DNA from: Marinobacterium_A aestuariivivens
GTDB taxonomy: Bacteria > Pseudomonadota > Gammaproteobacteria > Pseudomonadales > Balneatricaceae
Length of the DNA: 64,000 nucleotides
Assembly (NCBI RefSeq): GCF_042661465.1
Contig: NZ_JBHSWE010000001.1
Coordinates: 5,022,001-5,086,000, forward strand
Reading direction: 5' to 3'
Shown: positions 53,001-60,870 of the stretch, in pieces
Layout of the letters: each line of letters begins with the position of its first letter
How positions within the stretch are numbered: position 1 is the stretch's first letter
The notes under the pieces: model-generated
Seen by the model: the letters and a program-made list of their open reading frames with translations, nothing else
What the model was told of the DNA's origin: nothing
The model's database searches: none
Translations under genes and position numbers: made by a program

Positions 53001-53268
53001 CCTTCTTGAGCCAGTAGTCACGCATTTCGTCGGGCACGGTACGGGTTTTCCGTTCGCGACTGACCGACTGGGGTTCGTTGCCGAAGTAAATCCGAACCTG
53101 TTGTTGATCAGGAAATGTCCTGGCAATCAGGTCGATGACTTTGTCGAGGCTCGCATAGCCAGAGACCAACAACAGGTGGCGAGACTGGTTGAACCAGCCC
53201 TTGATAGAGGCGAAGACTGTATGGTGTGTACGGTTTGTGGGAAACCGATCTTGGTCAGGCCACGCCAT
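50056..53268 (-). CDS. PLD-domain SF2/SNF2-type helicase (1070 aa)
   Basis: The N-terminal 190 residues form a phospholipase D-like nuclease domain with one complete HKD motif (His124, Lys126, Asp131, Gly137-Ser138, Asn140 in HAKLYCADDNTLLGSSN). The motor follows: Walker A ADATGSGKT (Lys260), Walker B VDEAH (339-342), motif III FTATPINRS, and the C-terminal lobe with VMAEGVNLQSAS and QRIGRIERLDSP. One HKD implies dimerisation for activity. This fusion of nuclease and translocase is typical of anti-phage or DNA-repair machines; DISARM and Dpd use separate PLD and SNF2 proteins. ATG 53268. It is divergent from umuDC. Confidence 0.85.
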   Translation of the reverse strand: MAWPDQDRFPTNRTHHTVFASIKGWFNQSRHLLLVSGYASLDKVIDLIARTFPDQQQVRIYFGNEPQSVSRERKTRTVPDEMRDYWLKKGLSIEQCPLIEIAVRRLRAHDVEVRMPARGQRGVHAKLYCADDNTLLGSSNYTAAGLHHQIEGNVVFNRTKDKKRHQETWDLAEAIWETGECCNEWLADLIEKLMQVVTWQEALARACNELLSGEWVDLLLSMEHESGRLWPSQRDGIAQALYILDNTGAVLIADATGSGKTRMGAFLIQAIAARARAMGRLSSMCGIVCPPSVIDNWVAEVDRPGPNVRVGSSGMLGRKSKDALRIERILAQGDILLVDEAHNYHNLKSNRSQALLESVASDLLLFTATPINRSARDLLVIVNLLGADNLHDHTLKQLEGYLGGRKRISQLDPKVTAKLAAEIRQFTVRRTISQLKSYIAAQPDAYKNALDQNCSYPEISNLVYSLNEPDADCQIAREIAELASQLAGINYLIKPIKDDFDLGSDREALQRYVTWRVDAARFLAAYTVMHALRASKYVLMEVIQGHDAACNAARLESLDHNADHVGLIEKIRRNCRRMPEPAVAPDLLPSFLTAPEVYAQTVENEIKLYEAIVGLTQQLSLARERAKAQQILQAAHRHEKLLVFEERITALRVIRSLLSKMKPRHKVHLAIGSTAKSKAEICDIMGLKGKEGAHIALCSNVMAEGVNLQSASCLIMLDRPSVIRIAEQRIGRIERLDSPHSKAEVHWPLDADAFRLKRDQKFITRLQDAKRLIGSNFEVPDEYCADDLESMTEATSQDLIEKLARNRLDEISAGSGDAFHAVRSLFAGEGALIPEHLVDKMKAATGMVVSRVSLVETRDDAQWVFVCQGGTDQQPARWLLISEDEEKMTAQLDEIVAFLKGHLGPDTRDLKPTQSSVAQMERLVERLRDNPGINLSRNRLAVLEVLAQYVNHMLQVSAKEQDQQKIDYYHSIKVLLPGVPGSLLDDPPDTGNFRLLESLADAFQALLQPLRTERLKRMGNKQLVRYRDLLSKLKQQPIEFERFRKATEPALRQGYAEPPTAAVIFGINTV

Positions 53269-53573
53269 CGACTCATTCCCTGCTCGTGCTATACCCGTCG
53301 GGCAACATCCTGTCCCTGCTCAGCGCGAACTGCCCCTCAACGAGCAGTCATAGCCCGTGGTTGAATAGTTATCCCTTATTTGAATGCCGTCTTCAATCAC
53401 CGACAGTCAATATATGGGTGATTTCTCGCGATTGTGCAACGATCAAGCAGAAAACGTAGCTTAAAATTCCGAAATTACCGTTTTTTCTACAGGTCTGAGA
53501 TATGAGCTTGCGGACAGTGGCCGAACCCTCGACGGGGGCTTTTGGTGGATTCGCGACTCGCCTGAACGCTATA

Positions 53574-53589
53574 CTGTATAGATATACAG
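53574..53589 (+). promoter_or_regulatory. LexA (SOS) box of umuDC
   Basis: CTGT-ATAGATAT-ACAG fits the LexA consensus CTGT-N8-ACAG perfectly and lies 17 bases before the umuD start codon. It predicts LexA repression relieved by DNA damage. It is in the 338-base divergent gap between the helicase gene and umuD; no gene is seen in that gap. Confidence 0.92.
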
Positions 53590-53606
53590 TTTTATTAGGA
53601 TTTTCT

Positions 53607-54032
53607 ATGGTCGCCGTACTTCTAGGCCGATTTGGTGAGCCTCAAACACTCAAGATCCCTCTCTTCATGGAACGGGTGGCGGCAGGGTTTCCGTCACCAG
53701 CACAGGACTACATCGAGTGTAGCCTGGACCTCAATGAGCTATGCATCAAGCGTCCTGCCGCTACTTTCTTCGTTCGCGCAGAGGGCGAGTCAATGGTTGA
53801 GGCGGGAATCTTCTCGGGAGACATCTTGATCGTTGACCGCTCGCTCAACCCAGTGCACGGCGATATCGTCATCGCGAGTGTAGACGGCGAGTTCACGGTG
53901 AAACGGCTTTCTCTGCGGCCCTCACTGCGCTTGGAGGCCTCCAATACCTTGTATTCCCCCATCGAATTAAGCGATGAGTCCGAGCTCGAGATTTTCGGCG
54001 TCGTCACCAACGTCATTCACTCTCTGAGGTAG
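53607..54032 (+). CDS. umuD: UmuD-type LexA-family autoprotease
   Basis: Self-cleaving partner of the translesion polymerase. ATG 53607 gives 141 residues, and AGGA lies six bases upstream. The longer open frame from 53502 is rejected because it would run through the SOS box. The cleavage site is Ala26-Gly27 in VAAGFPSP. The catalytic dyad is Ser62 in GESMVEAGI and Lys99 in GEFTVKRL. Three bases separate it from umuC. Confidence 0.95.
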   Translation: MVAVLLGRFGEPQTLKIPLFMERVAAGFPSPAQDYIECSLDLNELCIKRPAATFFVRAEGESMVEAGIFSGDILIVDRSLNPVHGDIVIASVDGEFTVKRLSLRPSLRLEASNTLYSPIELSDESELEIFGVVTNVIHSLR

Positions 54033-54035
54033 CCG

Positions 54036-55316
54036 ATGATGACGCGTGTGTTTGCGCTGGTGGACTGCAACAATTTCTACGCCTCCTGCGAGCGGCTGTT
54101 TCGGCCAGACCTCAAGGCGAAGCCGATCGTCGTCCTGTCCAACAATGACGGTTGCGTCGTTGCTCGCTCCGCTGAAGCGAAAGCGCTTGGCATCAAGATG
54201 GGCGTGCCGTTCTTCCAGATTCAGGAGCTGGTACGAGTGCATGGTATCCAGGTGTTTTCATCAAACTACGCGCTCTATGGTGACATGTCCGCCCGCGTCA
54301 TGAGTCTTCTGGAACAGATGGCGCTCAGGGTCGAGGTCTACTCAATCGATGAAGCCTTCCTGGATCTCAGTGGAGTGTCGGCCTGTATTGAGTTTGAGGC
54401 TTTCGGTCAACAGGTACGGTCCGAGGTACAGAAATGTACGGGTATCCATGTATGCGTCGGGATCGCGCCGACAAAGACCTTGGCTAAGCTCGCAAACCAT
54501 GCGGCTAAACGCTATCCGAAAACGGGCGGCGTCGTGGATCTGACGGATCACGAACGACAGCGGAGACTGCTCGCGATCACGCCCGTCGACGAAGTTTGGG
54601 GCGTCGGGCGGCGGTTAGCTCCTCGCCTGAATGCCGTAGGGATTCGCACAGCTCTTGACCTGGCTGACGCGAATCCGAAAGGTCTTCGACAACAGTTCAG
54701 TGTCGTGCTCGAGCGGACCATTCGGGAGCTCAACGGTATTTCGTGTCTGGAGCTCGACGCCGTGCCTGCGTCAAAGCAACAGATCGTCTGTAGCCGTTCG
54801 TTCGGCGAGCGCGTCACTGACTATGACAACATGCATGCAGCGATCTGCAAGTACGTTGAACGCGCATGCGAAAAGCTCCGAGCCCAGCGATCGACCGCCA
54901 AGATGCTCAACGTTTTCGTTCGGACCAACCCCTTCAATGCCAACGAGCCGTATTACGCGAACAGCGCTAACATTGGGCTGCCAGAACCTTCCAGCGACAC
55001 ACGTGAATTCATAGAGGCGGCTGTTAGAGGATTACGGTCGATCTGGAAGCCTGGGTACCGCTACATGAAGGCGGGCGTGATGCTGAGCGACTTCTACGAG
55101 CCTGGCAACTTTCAGCCGTCCCTGTTTGAAGCGACTGCCCGTCAGCCAACTTCCGAGGCGCTGATGGCGACTTTGGATCAGATCAACCGAAGCGGTTTGG
55201 GCCAAGTTCGGTTCGGCGGGCAGAGCCGAGCGAACAACTGGACGATGAAGCGACAGCGGTTATCGCCCAGTTACACAACGCGTTGGCACCACCTACCTAT
55301 CGTGCATCTTAAGTAA
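54036..55316 (+). CDS. umuC: Translesion DNA polymerase V catalytic subunit
   Basis: Y-family polymerase. The start is ATG 54036 or the next ATG at 54039. Motifs are FALVDCNNFYASCERLF with the first catalytic Asp, VVLSNNDGCVVARS, and YSIDEAFLDL with the catalytic Asp-Glu. VWGVGRRLAPRL is the helix-hairpin-helix. At 426 residues it is full length. It is expressed with umuD from the LexA-regulated promoter and is a mutagenic repair function within the island. Confidence 0.96.
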   Translation: MMTRVFALVDCNNFYASCERLFRPDLKAKPIVVLSNNDGCVVARSAEAKALGIKMGVPFFQIQELVRVHGIQVFSSNYALYGDMSARVMSLLEQMALRVEVYSIDEAFLDLSGVSACIEFEAFGQQVRSEVQKCTGIHVCVGIAPTKTLAKLANHAAKRYPKTGGVVDLTDHERQRRLLAITPVDEVWGVGRRLAPRLNAVGIRTALDLADANPKGLRQQFSVVLERTIRELNGISCLELDAVPASKQQIVCSRSFGERVTDYDNMHAAICKYVERACEKLRAQRSTAKMLNVFVRTNPFNANEPYYANSANIGLPEPSSDTREFIEAAVRGLRSIWKPGYRYMKAGVMLSDFYEPGNFQPSLFEATARQPTSEALMATLDQINRSGLGQVRFGGQSRANNWTMKRQRLSPSYTTRWHHLPIVHLK

Positions 55317-55432
55317 AAACCAGGGTGTGGAGATTTATAAAAAAGTGCTGGCGTTCAACTATATCTCATAGATTCGTGCATCGCGTATGCTAATATAAAA
55401 TATTCGATATGGCTGTGCTTTACATTAATAAT

Positions 55433-55470
55433 ATGAGCGCCAGATGGGAATCCTGTCTCTTGGCGCTCAT
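55433..55470. terminator. Bidirectional terminator between umuC and the ankyrin gene
   Basis: ATGAGCGCCA pairs perfectly with TGGCGCTCAT over an 18-base loop. A T-rich stretch (TCTTGCTTTTT) follows on the plus strand, fitting umuC termination. Confidence 0.6.
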
Positions 55471-55483
55471 TCTTGCTTTTTCT

Positions 55484-57760
55484 TCAGTCCAAAGAACTTA
55501 AATACGATATTGCGTTTTCGGATTTCCACTCTTTTGCTATCGCTAGAGCAGTCCGCCCCAAGCTATCAGTCGCTTCGATGCAAGCTCCATGACTAACAAG
55601 GAGCTCTAAAGTGGATACATCATCAAGCTCAGCAGCAAGCATCAAAGGTGTAAACTTTTTCAGCTGTCCAATCTCGTATTGAATATTGGGGTTTGCTCCA
55701 AACTTCAATAGCTCCTTTAAAATATTTTTAAAAGACTCAATCGAAGTATGCTCCAAAAAGCGTCGAATGCAAAATTCAATGAAGGATTCTCCTATGAACC
55801 TCTGTACATCATGATCCGCTTCCTTCCGGCCTTCCTGGGAGTTCGCGAACATCAAACCGTTACCAAAACGTCGCGCAGCCTCAATATTTTCGATACTCGG
55901 TGTTTGGTTATAATATTTATCCTTAAGTTTGTAAGGATGGCGAACTAAATCTAGAAGGCTAATGCATTCTACTAACGGAGATGTGCCTTCGACTCCAGAT
56001 ATCTTGTTGACGTCTGCTCCAAGTTCAATAACCTTCTTGACGACTTTATATCGCCCCGTGTTCACGGCACACTTTAGCGGAGATAAGCGCCTTTTAACGG
56101 TAAGTGTGTTCAAGGTCTCAGCCTTGTGCGGATAACTTGCAATTGCATTAAAACAAGCATCCGACATTGAATTACTACCACCAAACGGGTCCATCTCATT
56201 AATAGCACATAAAATGGCAGAGTCCTCTGAAGAAGACAGTTCATCAACACTCGCGCCTGCGTTCAACAATGCCTCTACTTTTGCTACATCATTAAATTCT
56301 GAGAAAAATACCAATTGTGGCCATCGTTTACCTTCTATAATAATATATTTATTAGGTTTTGTAAGATTGAGTTCTCTCTCAATCTGGTCCATAGAAAGAA
56401 ATATAGGTCCAAAGGAGGCTTTGAATTTTGTGGGCATCGTCTTGAACGAGGGAAGGCGTTTTTCCTCAGGAAATCGCAAATTAAATCCATGCACCCAGTT
56501 TTTAATTTCCCAGTCCTCAATTATATCATTATTTGAACGACTCTTTTTATTTACTAAATCGGTATCAGAACGATAACTTGGGGCTTGTACAAAGCCAAAC
56601 GAAATCAACTGATTTTTGATGGCTTTCATCCAAGGACGATCGCCTAAGTAAGCAGCAAGACAAAGTGCATCTGTCAAGATAACCTTCTGATTCTCGCCAG
56701 CACGATATAACGATTTAGTGACTGCTTCTTTATAAAAGGCTGCGCCCTTTTCAAGCTCCCCTTTAAGAACGCTGAAACGACCATCAAGCCAGTCAATATA
56801 GTACGTGGTGGTATTATCCCGATCAATCTCCGATGCCATCTGGCGTACAGCAGCCAATTGTTTTTCAAGTACACCTTCATCAATTACAATATCTTTATTG
56901 TATAACTGGTGATGGATGAGGATATTGAGATCTTTGTAGTCCTCAAGTCCAAGGCTGTTTTCGTACACGGCGATTGATAAGGCGGCACCTACATCAAACC
57001 CTGTTGGATCTTTCAGATGAAAACTGACAGGCCTGATGATATCAACTGTCTTGACCTCTCTAGAAACACGTTTACACCGCTCGACAGAAACGGCAGTAAG
57101 AAGCAGCATACAGTAGTGGGAATGATGCTCCTTTTTGTCTGCCTCAGACTCATGATAGGGCCAATTATTGACAAGTTCTGTAGTAAAATTATAGATGCCA
57201 GGCGCATCGGGAAGCGCCGCATTCGGCTCTTCGCTTCCGCGCGTCCATCGCTTAAACTTGTCTTTAGTATCTTTGTCTAATTTTTTGAATGCCTCCGTGT
57301 ATTCTGGAACACACTTGGAGAAAACCGTATCCAGCGTTGCGACAGCAGATGAGCCGCCGTTAAAAACTAGTTCGCAAATTACTGGACTGTCGAACTCTTT
57401 GGTGAGATAAGTTACGCAAAAAGCAGCCCAAGCGCCGTAGTAGTTATCTATCAGTAAATCAAGAGCCTTCGCTCTCGACATGCCTTCAAGTGGAATATTT
57501 ACGACAAGATTTGTATAGTGATTCAAGAGGTTATGCAGGCAGTCAAGCACGATATTGGAAAAGTGATGCCCCAAATACCTATTAAGTTGATTCTGAATAT
57601 CTTCCAGATAGCGTCGCTCTAGCTTGTAGTTAAAGTCACCCTGAGCGAATCGATCAAGCTCTTTGTCTGGCTTTGAAAGACCCAACATTTTGTAAACGCA
57701 TCGAATAATTTCGCCTTTCGTTGGGTACGCTGTCTGAAATTTAGAGTCGATGTTAGACAT
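55484..57760 (-). CDS. Large protein with C-terminal ankyrin repeats (758 aa)
   Basis: The N-terminal 450 residues are not recognised. They are mostly helical, with a conserved-looking stretch HHFSNIVLDCLHNLLNHYTNLVVN. Ankyrin-like units follow: FNDVAKVEALLNAGASVDE near 480, SPLKCAVNTGRYKVVKKVIELGADVN near 575, LKELLKFGANPN, and TPLMLAAELDDVSTLELLVSHGA near 710 with TALAIAKEW. No enzyme motif or membrane segment is visible. ATG 57760 lies two bases from the stop of a small HicA-like gene, so the two are probably coupled. The gene is AT-richer than core genes. Confidence 0.72.
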   Translation of the reverse strand: MSNIDSKFQTAYPTKGEIIRCVYKMLGLSKPDKELDRFAQGDFNYKLERRYLEDIQNQLNRYLGHHFSNIVLDCLHNLLNHYTNLVVNIPLEGMSRAKALDLLIDNYYGAWAAFCVTYLTKEFDSPVICELVFNGGSSAVATLDTVFSKCVPEYTEAFKKLDKDTKDKFKRWTRGSEEPNAALPDAPGIYNFTTELVNNWPYHESEADKKEHHSHYCMLLLTAVSVERCKRVSREVKTVDIIRPVSFHLKDPTGFDVGAALSIAVYENSLGLEDYKDLNILIHHQLYNKDIVIDEGVLEKQLAAVRQMASEIDRDNTTTYYIDWLDGRFSVLKGELEKGAAFYKEAVTKSLYRAGENQKVILTDALCLAAYLGDRPWMKAIKNQLISFGFVQAPSYRSDTDLVNKKSRSNNDIIEDWEIKNWVHGFNLRFPEEKRLPSFKTMPTKFKASFGPIFLSMDQIERELNLTKPNKYIIIEGKRWPQLVFFSEFNDVAKVEALLNAGASVDELSSSEDSAILCAINEMDPFGGSNSMSDACFNAIASYPHKAETLNTLTVKRRLSPLKCAVNTGRYKVVKKVIELGADVNKISGVEGTSPLVECISLLDLVRHPYKLKDKYYNQTPSIENIEAARRFGNGLMFANSQEGRKEADHDVQRFIGESFIEFCIRRFLEHTSIESFKNILKELLKFGANPNIQYEIGQLKKFTPLMLAAELDDVSTLELLVSHGACIEATDSLGRTALAIAKEWKSENAISYLSSLD

Positions 57761-57762
57761 TA

Positions 57763-57972
57763 TTACTTTCCCTGTCTGTTATAGCGCGATACTTCGCTTT
57801 TCAGGTTGTACAAGCTTCGACGATCGCTCGGTGTCTTTGGCAAGGTGACGTTACCACCGCGAGGTGACACTAGGCGATTATGCTTTGTAAGGCGTATAAA
57901 TTGCCACCCTGAGCGCACCATGTGACGAACAAACTTATCAATATCTTTGTTGTTTGAATACTTAGGCATCAT
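57763..57972 (-). CDS. HicA-like small protein (69 aa)
   Basis: MMPKYSNNKDIDKFV starts at ATG 57972. The open frame continues to 58059, but the extra codons would overlap the preceding small gene. The pattern GWQFIRLTKHNRLVSPRGGN followed by LPKTPSDRRSLYNL resembles HicA-type dsRNA-binding-fold proteins found in phages and islands, with KHN in place of the toxin's SH. No HicB is visible. Translation is coupled to the ankyrin gene (two-base gap), making a two-gene unit. Confidence 0.62.
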   Translation of the reverse strand: MMPKYSNNKDIDKFVRHMVRSGWQFIRLTKHNRLVSPRGGNVTLPKTPSDRRSLYNLKSEVSRYNRQGK

Positions 57973-58024
57973 CAACGTCCTTCGCAACCCAAAAAGGGGT
58001 CGACACTTGGTGGGTTGCTGTTCA

Positions 58025-58165
58025 TTACAGGCTGTTCTTGGAGGCAGCTTTTTGAGCACGGGACGGAAAACTACGCTTTAATACCTTTCCACCGACCTTC
58101 TTGGCTTCGATACTCTGAATAGCGGCAGCACGTTCAAGTGTCATAGGCTTCATTTTTTTACGCAT
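58025..58165 (-). CDS. SMP-motif small protein, copy A (46 aa)
   Basis: ATG 58165 has GAGGG seven bases upstream. The sequence begins MRKKMKPMTLERAAAIQSIE, then AKKVGGKVLKRSFPSRAQ and KAASKNSL. The pattern MT-x2-RAAAIQS-x2-AKK-x-GG-x-V-x3-SF-x-xRA-x4-A-x-KN matches the plant seed-maturation-protein (SMP) motif seen in some bacterial small proteins. The ordinary SMP domain has FAARAQSAAxxN; the paralogue 268 bases upstream keeps FAARA. Very basic. It precedes the HicA-like gene. Function is unknown; a stress-related role is only a guess. Confidence 0.68.
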   Translation of the reverse strand: MRKKMKPMTLERAAAIQSIEAKKVGGKVLKRSFPSRAQKAASKNSL

Positions 58166-58399
58166 TGTGGAACCCTCATATAGGTTATTTGCAGCTCATT
58201 CCGTGCTCTGTCGATTTCACTTCATAAGCCGTTCAATGTCGGCGGCGTGAAGACCGCAAAAAATGCGCTGGTGTATAAGTCATTGAAATATCGAGCTTTC
58301 GCATACTCACTGGTGCAGTCTGAGCTGATGACAACCACCACAGGACGACACGACCTTGCGAACTTCTATTTGGAGCTGGTCTATACACATCTCGGATAG

Positions 58400-58422
58400 C
58401 GCCAGGCCGTACTGGCCTGGCG
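58400..58422. other. Nine-base inverted repeat downstream of SMP copy B
   Basis: CGCCAGGCC pairs with GGCCTGGCG over GTACT. It lies 11 bases past the stop of the small gene on the minus strand. It may terminate that transcript, but has no T-tract. Confidence 0.5.
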
Positions 58423-58432
58423 ACTGCCTGAG

Positions 58433-58573
58433 TTACTTGCTGTTCTTGGCCGCTGCCCTAGTGGCTCGAGCCGCAAAGCTACCCTTGCTCACCGTCCCAC
58501 CGCACTTCTTGGCAGTAGCGCTCTGTACGGCGGCTGCACGTGCGGGCGTCATCGGGGTTGATTTCTTAGTCAT
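58433..58573 (-). CDS. SMP-motif small protein, copy B (46 aa)
   Basis: ATG 58573 has AGAGGA upstream. It begins MTKKSTPMTPARAAAVQSAT, then AKKCGGTVSKGSFAARAT and RAAAKNSK. It aligns with copy A without gaps over all 46 residues, with about half identical, so the two are tandem paralogues separated by 267 bases. GTVSKGSFAARA is close to the plant seed-maturation (SMP) consensus. No signal peptide. A possible DNA- or stress-associated small basic protein; function unknown. Confidence 0.7.
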   Translation of the reverse strand: MTKKSTPMTPARAAAVQSATAKKCGGTVSKGSFAARATRAAAKNSK

Positions 58574-58822
58574 TACAGTAATCCTCTTGTTGGTCAGATG
58601 CGTGTCCTCGGGGGACGAGCCCCATTACAGGAAAACGCTCGTGTAATCGCCACGGCGCAAGTGGCGCAAGAATCTCACGCTGACGTAACCTTTTGAATGT
58701 ATTGAGTTAATTGATAGGCTGGGTGGTTGCATCGACCTGGCATCAAGTCGTGACTGCGTGGTGCCGTTATAGGTCTATGGGGAAAATGTTGGTTTCACTT
58801 TCTCTACGCAGCATAGTCTTCG

Positions 58823-60192
58823 GAGTTATTGTCAAATCTGGTGTACGGGATCAGGCAGCGTTCCTGTCTGACTGATCCTGTACTTGCTCGCCGTCCTTGA
58901 ACTTCACGTTGTTGACCACGAGGGTCAGCAGATTAAATCCCTTGATCCGCTTCCAGTTCTTCTGTGCCGATTCCAGCAGCTTGTAGACCATCGCCAGCGT
59001 GGTCTCACGTGAGCCGCAGTTCCGGGCTCTCTTGGTCCGCAGCCGGGCGGTCGAGAACGTCGACTCGATCGGGTTGGTCGTCCGGATATGGACCCAGTGC
59101 TCTGCTGGGAAGTCGTAGAACGCCAGCAGTTCCTCCCGATCCTTGCGCAGCCGTTCCATGGCGCCGGGATACTTCGATTCGAAGCGCACCAGCGCCCGGT
59201 CAAACGCCTTGTACGCCTCGTCCCGCGTCTCTGCCATCCAGATCTCATGCAACGCCGCCTTCACCTTCGGCTGCACTGACTTCGGCAGCGCGGACAGGAT
59301 GTTCGCGGTCTTGTGCACCCAGCAGCGCTGATGGCGGGTATCCGGATAGCACTTGGCCAGCGCCTTCCAGAAGCCCAGAGCATCGTCACCGATCGCCAGC
59401 TTCGGACTGGTCGTCAGGCCTCGGGCGCGCAGCCCCGACAGCAGTTCTGACCAGCTGGCTTCCGACTCTCGGTAGCCGTCCTCAACCGCAACCAACTCCT
59501 TGCGCCCGTGCTCCGTCACGCCGATGATCACCAGCAGACAGAGGCGGTCATCCATGCGCACGTTGCTGTACACGCCATCGGCCCACCAGTACACGTACCG
59601 GCTGCGGCTCAGGTCACGCTGGCACCAGTCCCGATGCTCATCGACCCAGTGTTGCTTCAACCGGCTGATCGTGTTCGCGGACAAGCCCTTGGCCTGATCA
59701 CCGAGCAACGCGGCCAGCGCCTCCTGGTAATCGCCGGTGCTGACACCCTTCAGGTACAACCAAGGCAGTAGCTCCTCGACACTCCGGGCCCGTTTCAGGT
59801 ACGGCGGCAACAAGGTGCTGTTGAAGCGAATCCCGGAACCGCTCCGATCCCGCACCTTCGGCACCTTGATCTCGACATCGCCGATACCGGTCTGGACGGT
59901 ACGCTCCGGCAAATAGCCATTGCGCACCACAGCCTGACGACCATCCGGGAGCCGGTGTTCGGCATGCTGGGCCAGGAGCAGCTGAAGCTCGGCCTCGACG
60001 GCTTGTGCGATCAGCTCGCGCGCAACAGTTCGGTTAGTGGATCGGCTGCCTGTTCCTCTGGTTGTGAAAGAGCCTTCAGGGTAAAATCGGCCATGGCGTA
60101 TCACCTTCTGTTGATTGAGATCTTGGTCGTGATCAATCAACAGGATACGCCATCCTCCCTATCTCCCCGTACACCAGAAATCACCATAACTC
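58823..60192. mobile_element. IS256-family insertion sequence
   Basis: Terminal inverted repeats of 27 bases (58823-58849 and 60166-60192), starting GAGTTAT and ending TCTGGTGTACGGG, match at 23 of 27 positions. They enclose one transposase gene on the minus strand. No matching eight-base target duplication flanks it (AGTCTTCG left, TCAGACGC right), so the element may have recombined. On the right it abuts a truncated IS66 transposase. Confidence 0.88.
58851..60094 (-). CDS. IS256-family (mutator-type) transposase, one apparent frameshift
   Basis: DDE transposase of the IS256 family. Catalytic-region motifs include YVYWWADGVYSNVR, KLAIGDDALGFWKAL and HQRCWVHKTANIL, the family C-H signature. 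RTTNPIESTFSTARLRTKR lies near the C-terminus. The open frame reaches TTG 60140, but ATG 60094 preceded by AGGTGAT gives MADFTLKALSQPEEQ, the usual N-terminus, joined after one missing base near 60015-60024. About 414 residues. Confidence 0.88.
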
Positions 60193-60193
60193 T

Positions 60194-60565
60194 CAGACGC
60201 TTCGGCAATGTTCTAAAGGCTCTGCCCTGGGGAGAGCGATCAACTATGCCCGTAAGCAGTGGGATAGCCTGACGCTGTATCTCAACGATGGTCGAGTCGA
60301 GATCGATAACAATGCCGCTGAACGTGCCATCCGTCCCTTGGCCTTGGGGCGGAAAAATCATCTTTTTGCCGGATCTGAGGATGGCGGGCATTACGGTGCG
60401 GCGCTCTACAGCATCATGGGTACAGCGAAGTTGAACGGTATCGATCCGAAAGCTTACCTGACAGCCGTACTGAAACGGATCAACAATACCAGGGCATCAG
60501 ACGTCGAAAGCCTGCTCCCCTGGAACATCAACCTCGACGACTCACAGGTTGCTGAGGCCATCTAG
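60194..60565 (+). pseudogene. IS66-family transposase C-terminal remnant
   Basis: The frame reads SKGSALGRAINYARKQWDSL, then DGRVEIDNNAAERAIRPLALGRKNHLFAG and GGHYGAALYSIMGTAKLNG, ending DSQVAEAI. This is the end of an IS66 TnpC transposase. Its 5' part is missing exactly at the IS256 boundary, so it is an inactivated remnant. Confidence 0.85.
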
Positions 60566-60589
60566 GGTGTAAGCAGTCAACTCTTACCC

Positions 60590-60694
60590 ATATTCGAGTA
60601 TATCGAGGTGTTTTATAACCGGGTGCGGCTGCACTCCAGCAACGACTACATGAGTCCGGTGGACTATGAATCAGAGCTACGAGCAGCTGCTTGA
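60590..60694 (+). pseudogene. IS3-family transposase C-terminal remnant
   Basis: IFEYIEVFYNRVRLHSSNDY followed by MSPVDYE is the terminal block of an IS3-group OrfB integrase. Downstream, TGTCCGGAAAACTGTTGCCAGATCA resembles an IS3 right inverted repeat. Only the last 34 codons remain. Confidence 0.8.
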
Positions 60695-60870
60695 AAATGT
60701 GTCCGGAAAACTGTTGCCAGATCACTTCTTTGTAACGTCAATTCTCACAAATGAAGACAAGGCATTGATTATTCAAATTATTTACGAACGCCTTTGCCGT
60801 AGCACACGGACCTTCTGCCTGCAGTTGGTTTTAATGGACCCTGCTGGCATTGTTCATCACCTGGTGTAGT

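Noticed and set aside
50056..53268. Assignment of the helicase to DISARM, BREX or Dpd
   Set aside because: The signature partners (DrmA/DrmB, PglX/PglZ, the Dpd modification genes) are absent, and PLD and motor are fused here.
53502..53606. Upstream extension of umuD to ATG 53502
   Set aside because: It would translate through the LexA box; the UmuD-like protein begins at ATG 53607 with a ribosome site.
57763..58059. 98-residue version of the HicA-like protein
   Set aside because: The first 29 codons overlap the SMP-like copy A gene and do not resemble the fold. ATG 57972 is the better start.
58815..60200. An eight-base target duplication around the IS256 element
   Set aside because: The flanks AGTCTTCG and TCAGACGC do not match. 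A shared CTTCGG nearby is not at equivalent positions.
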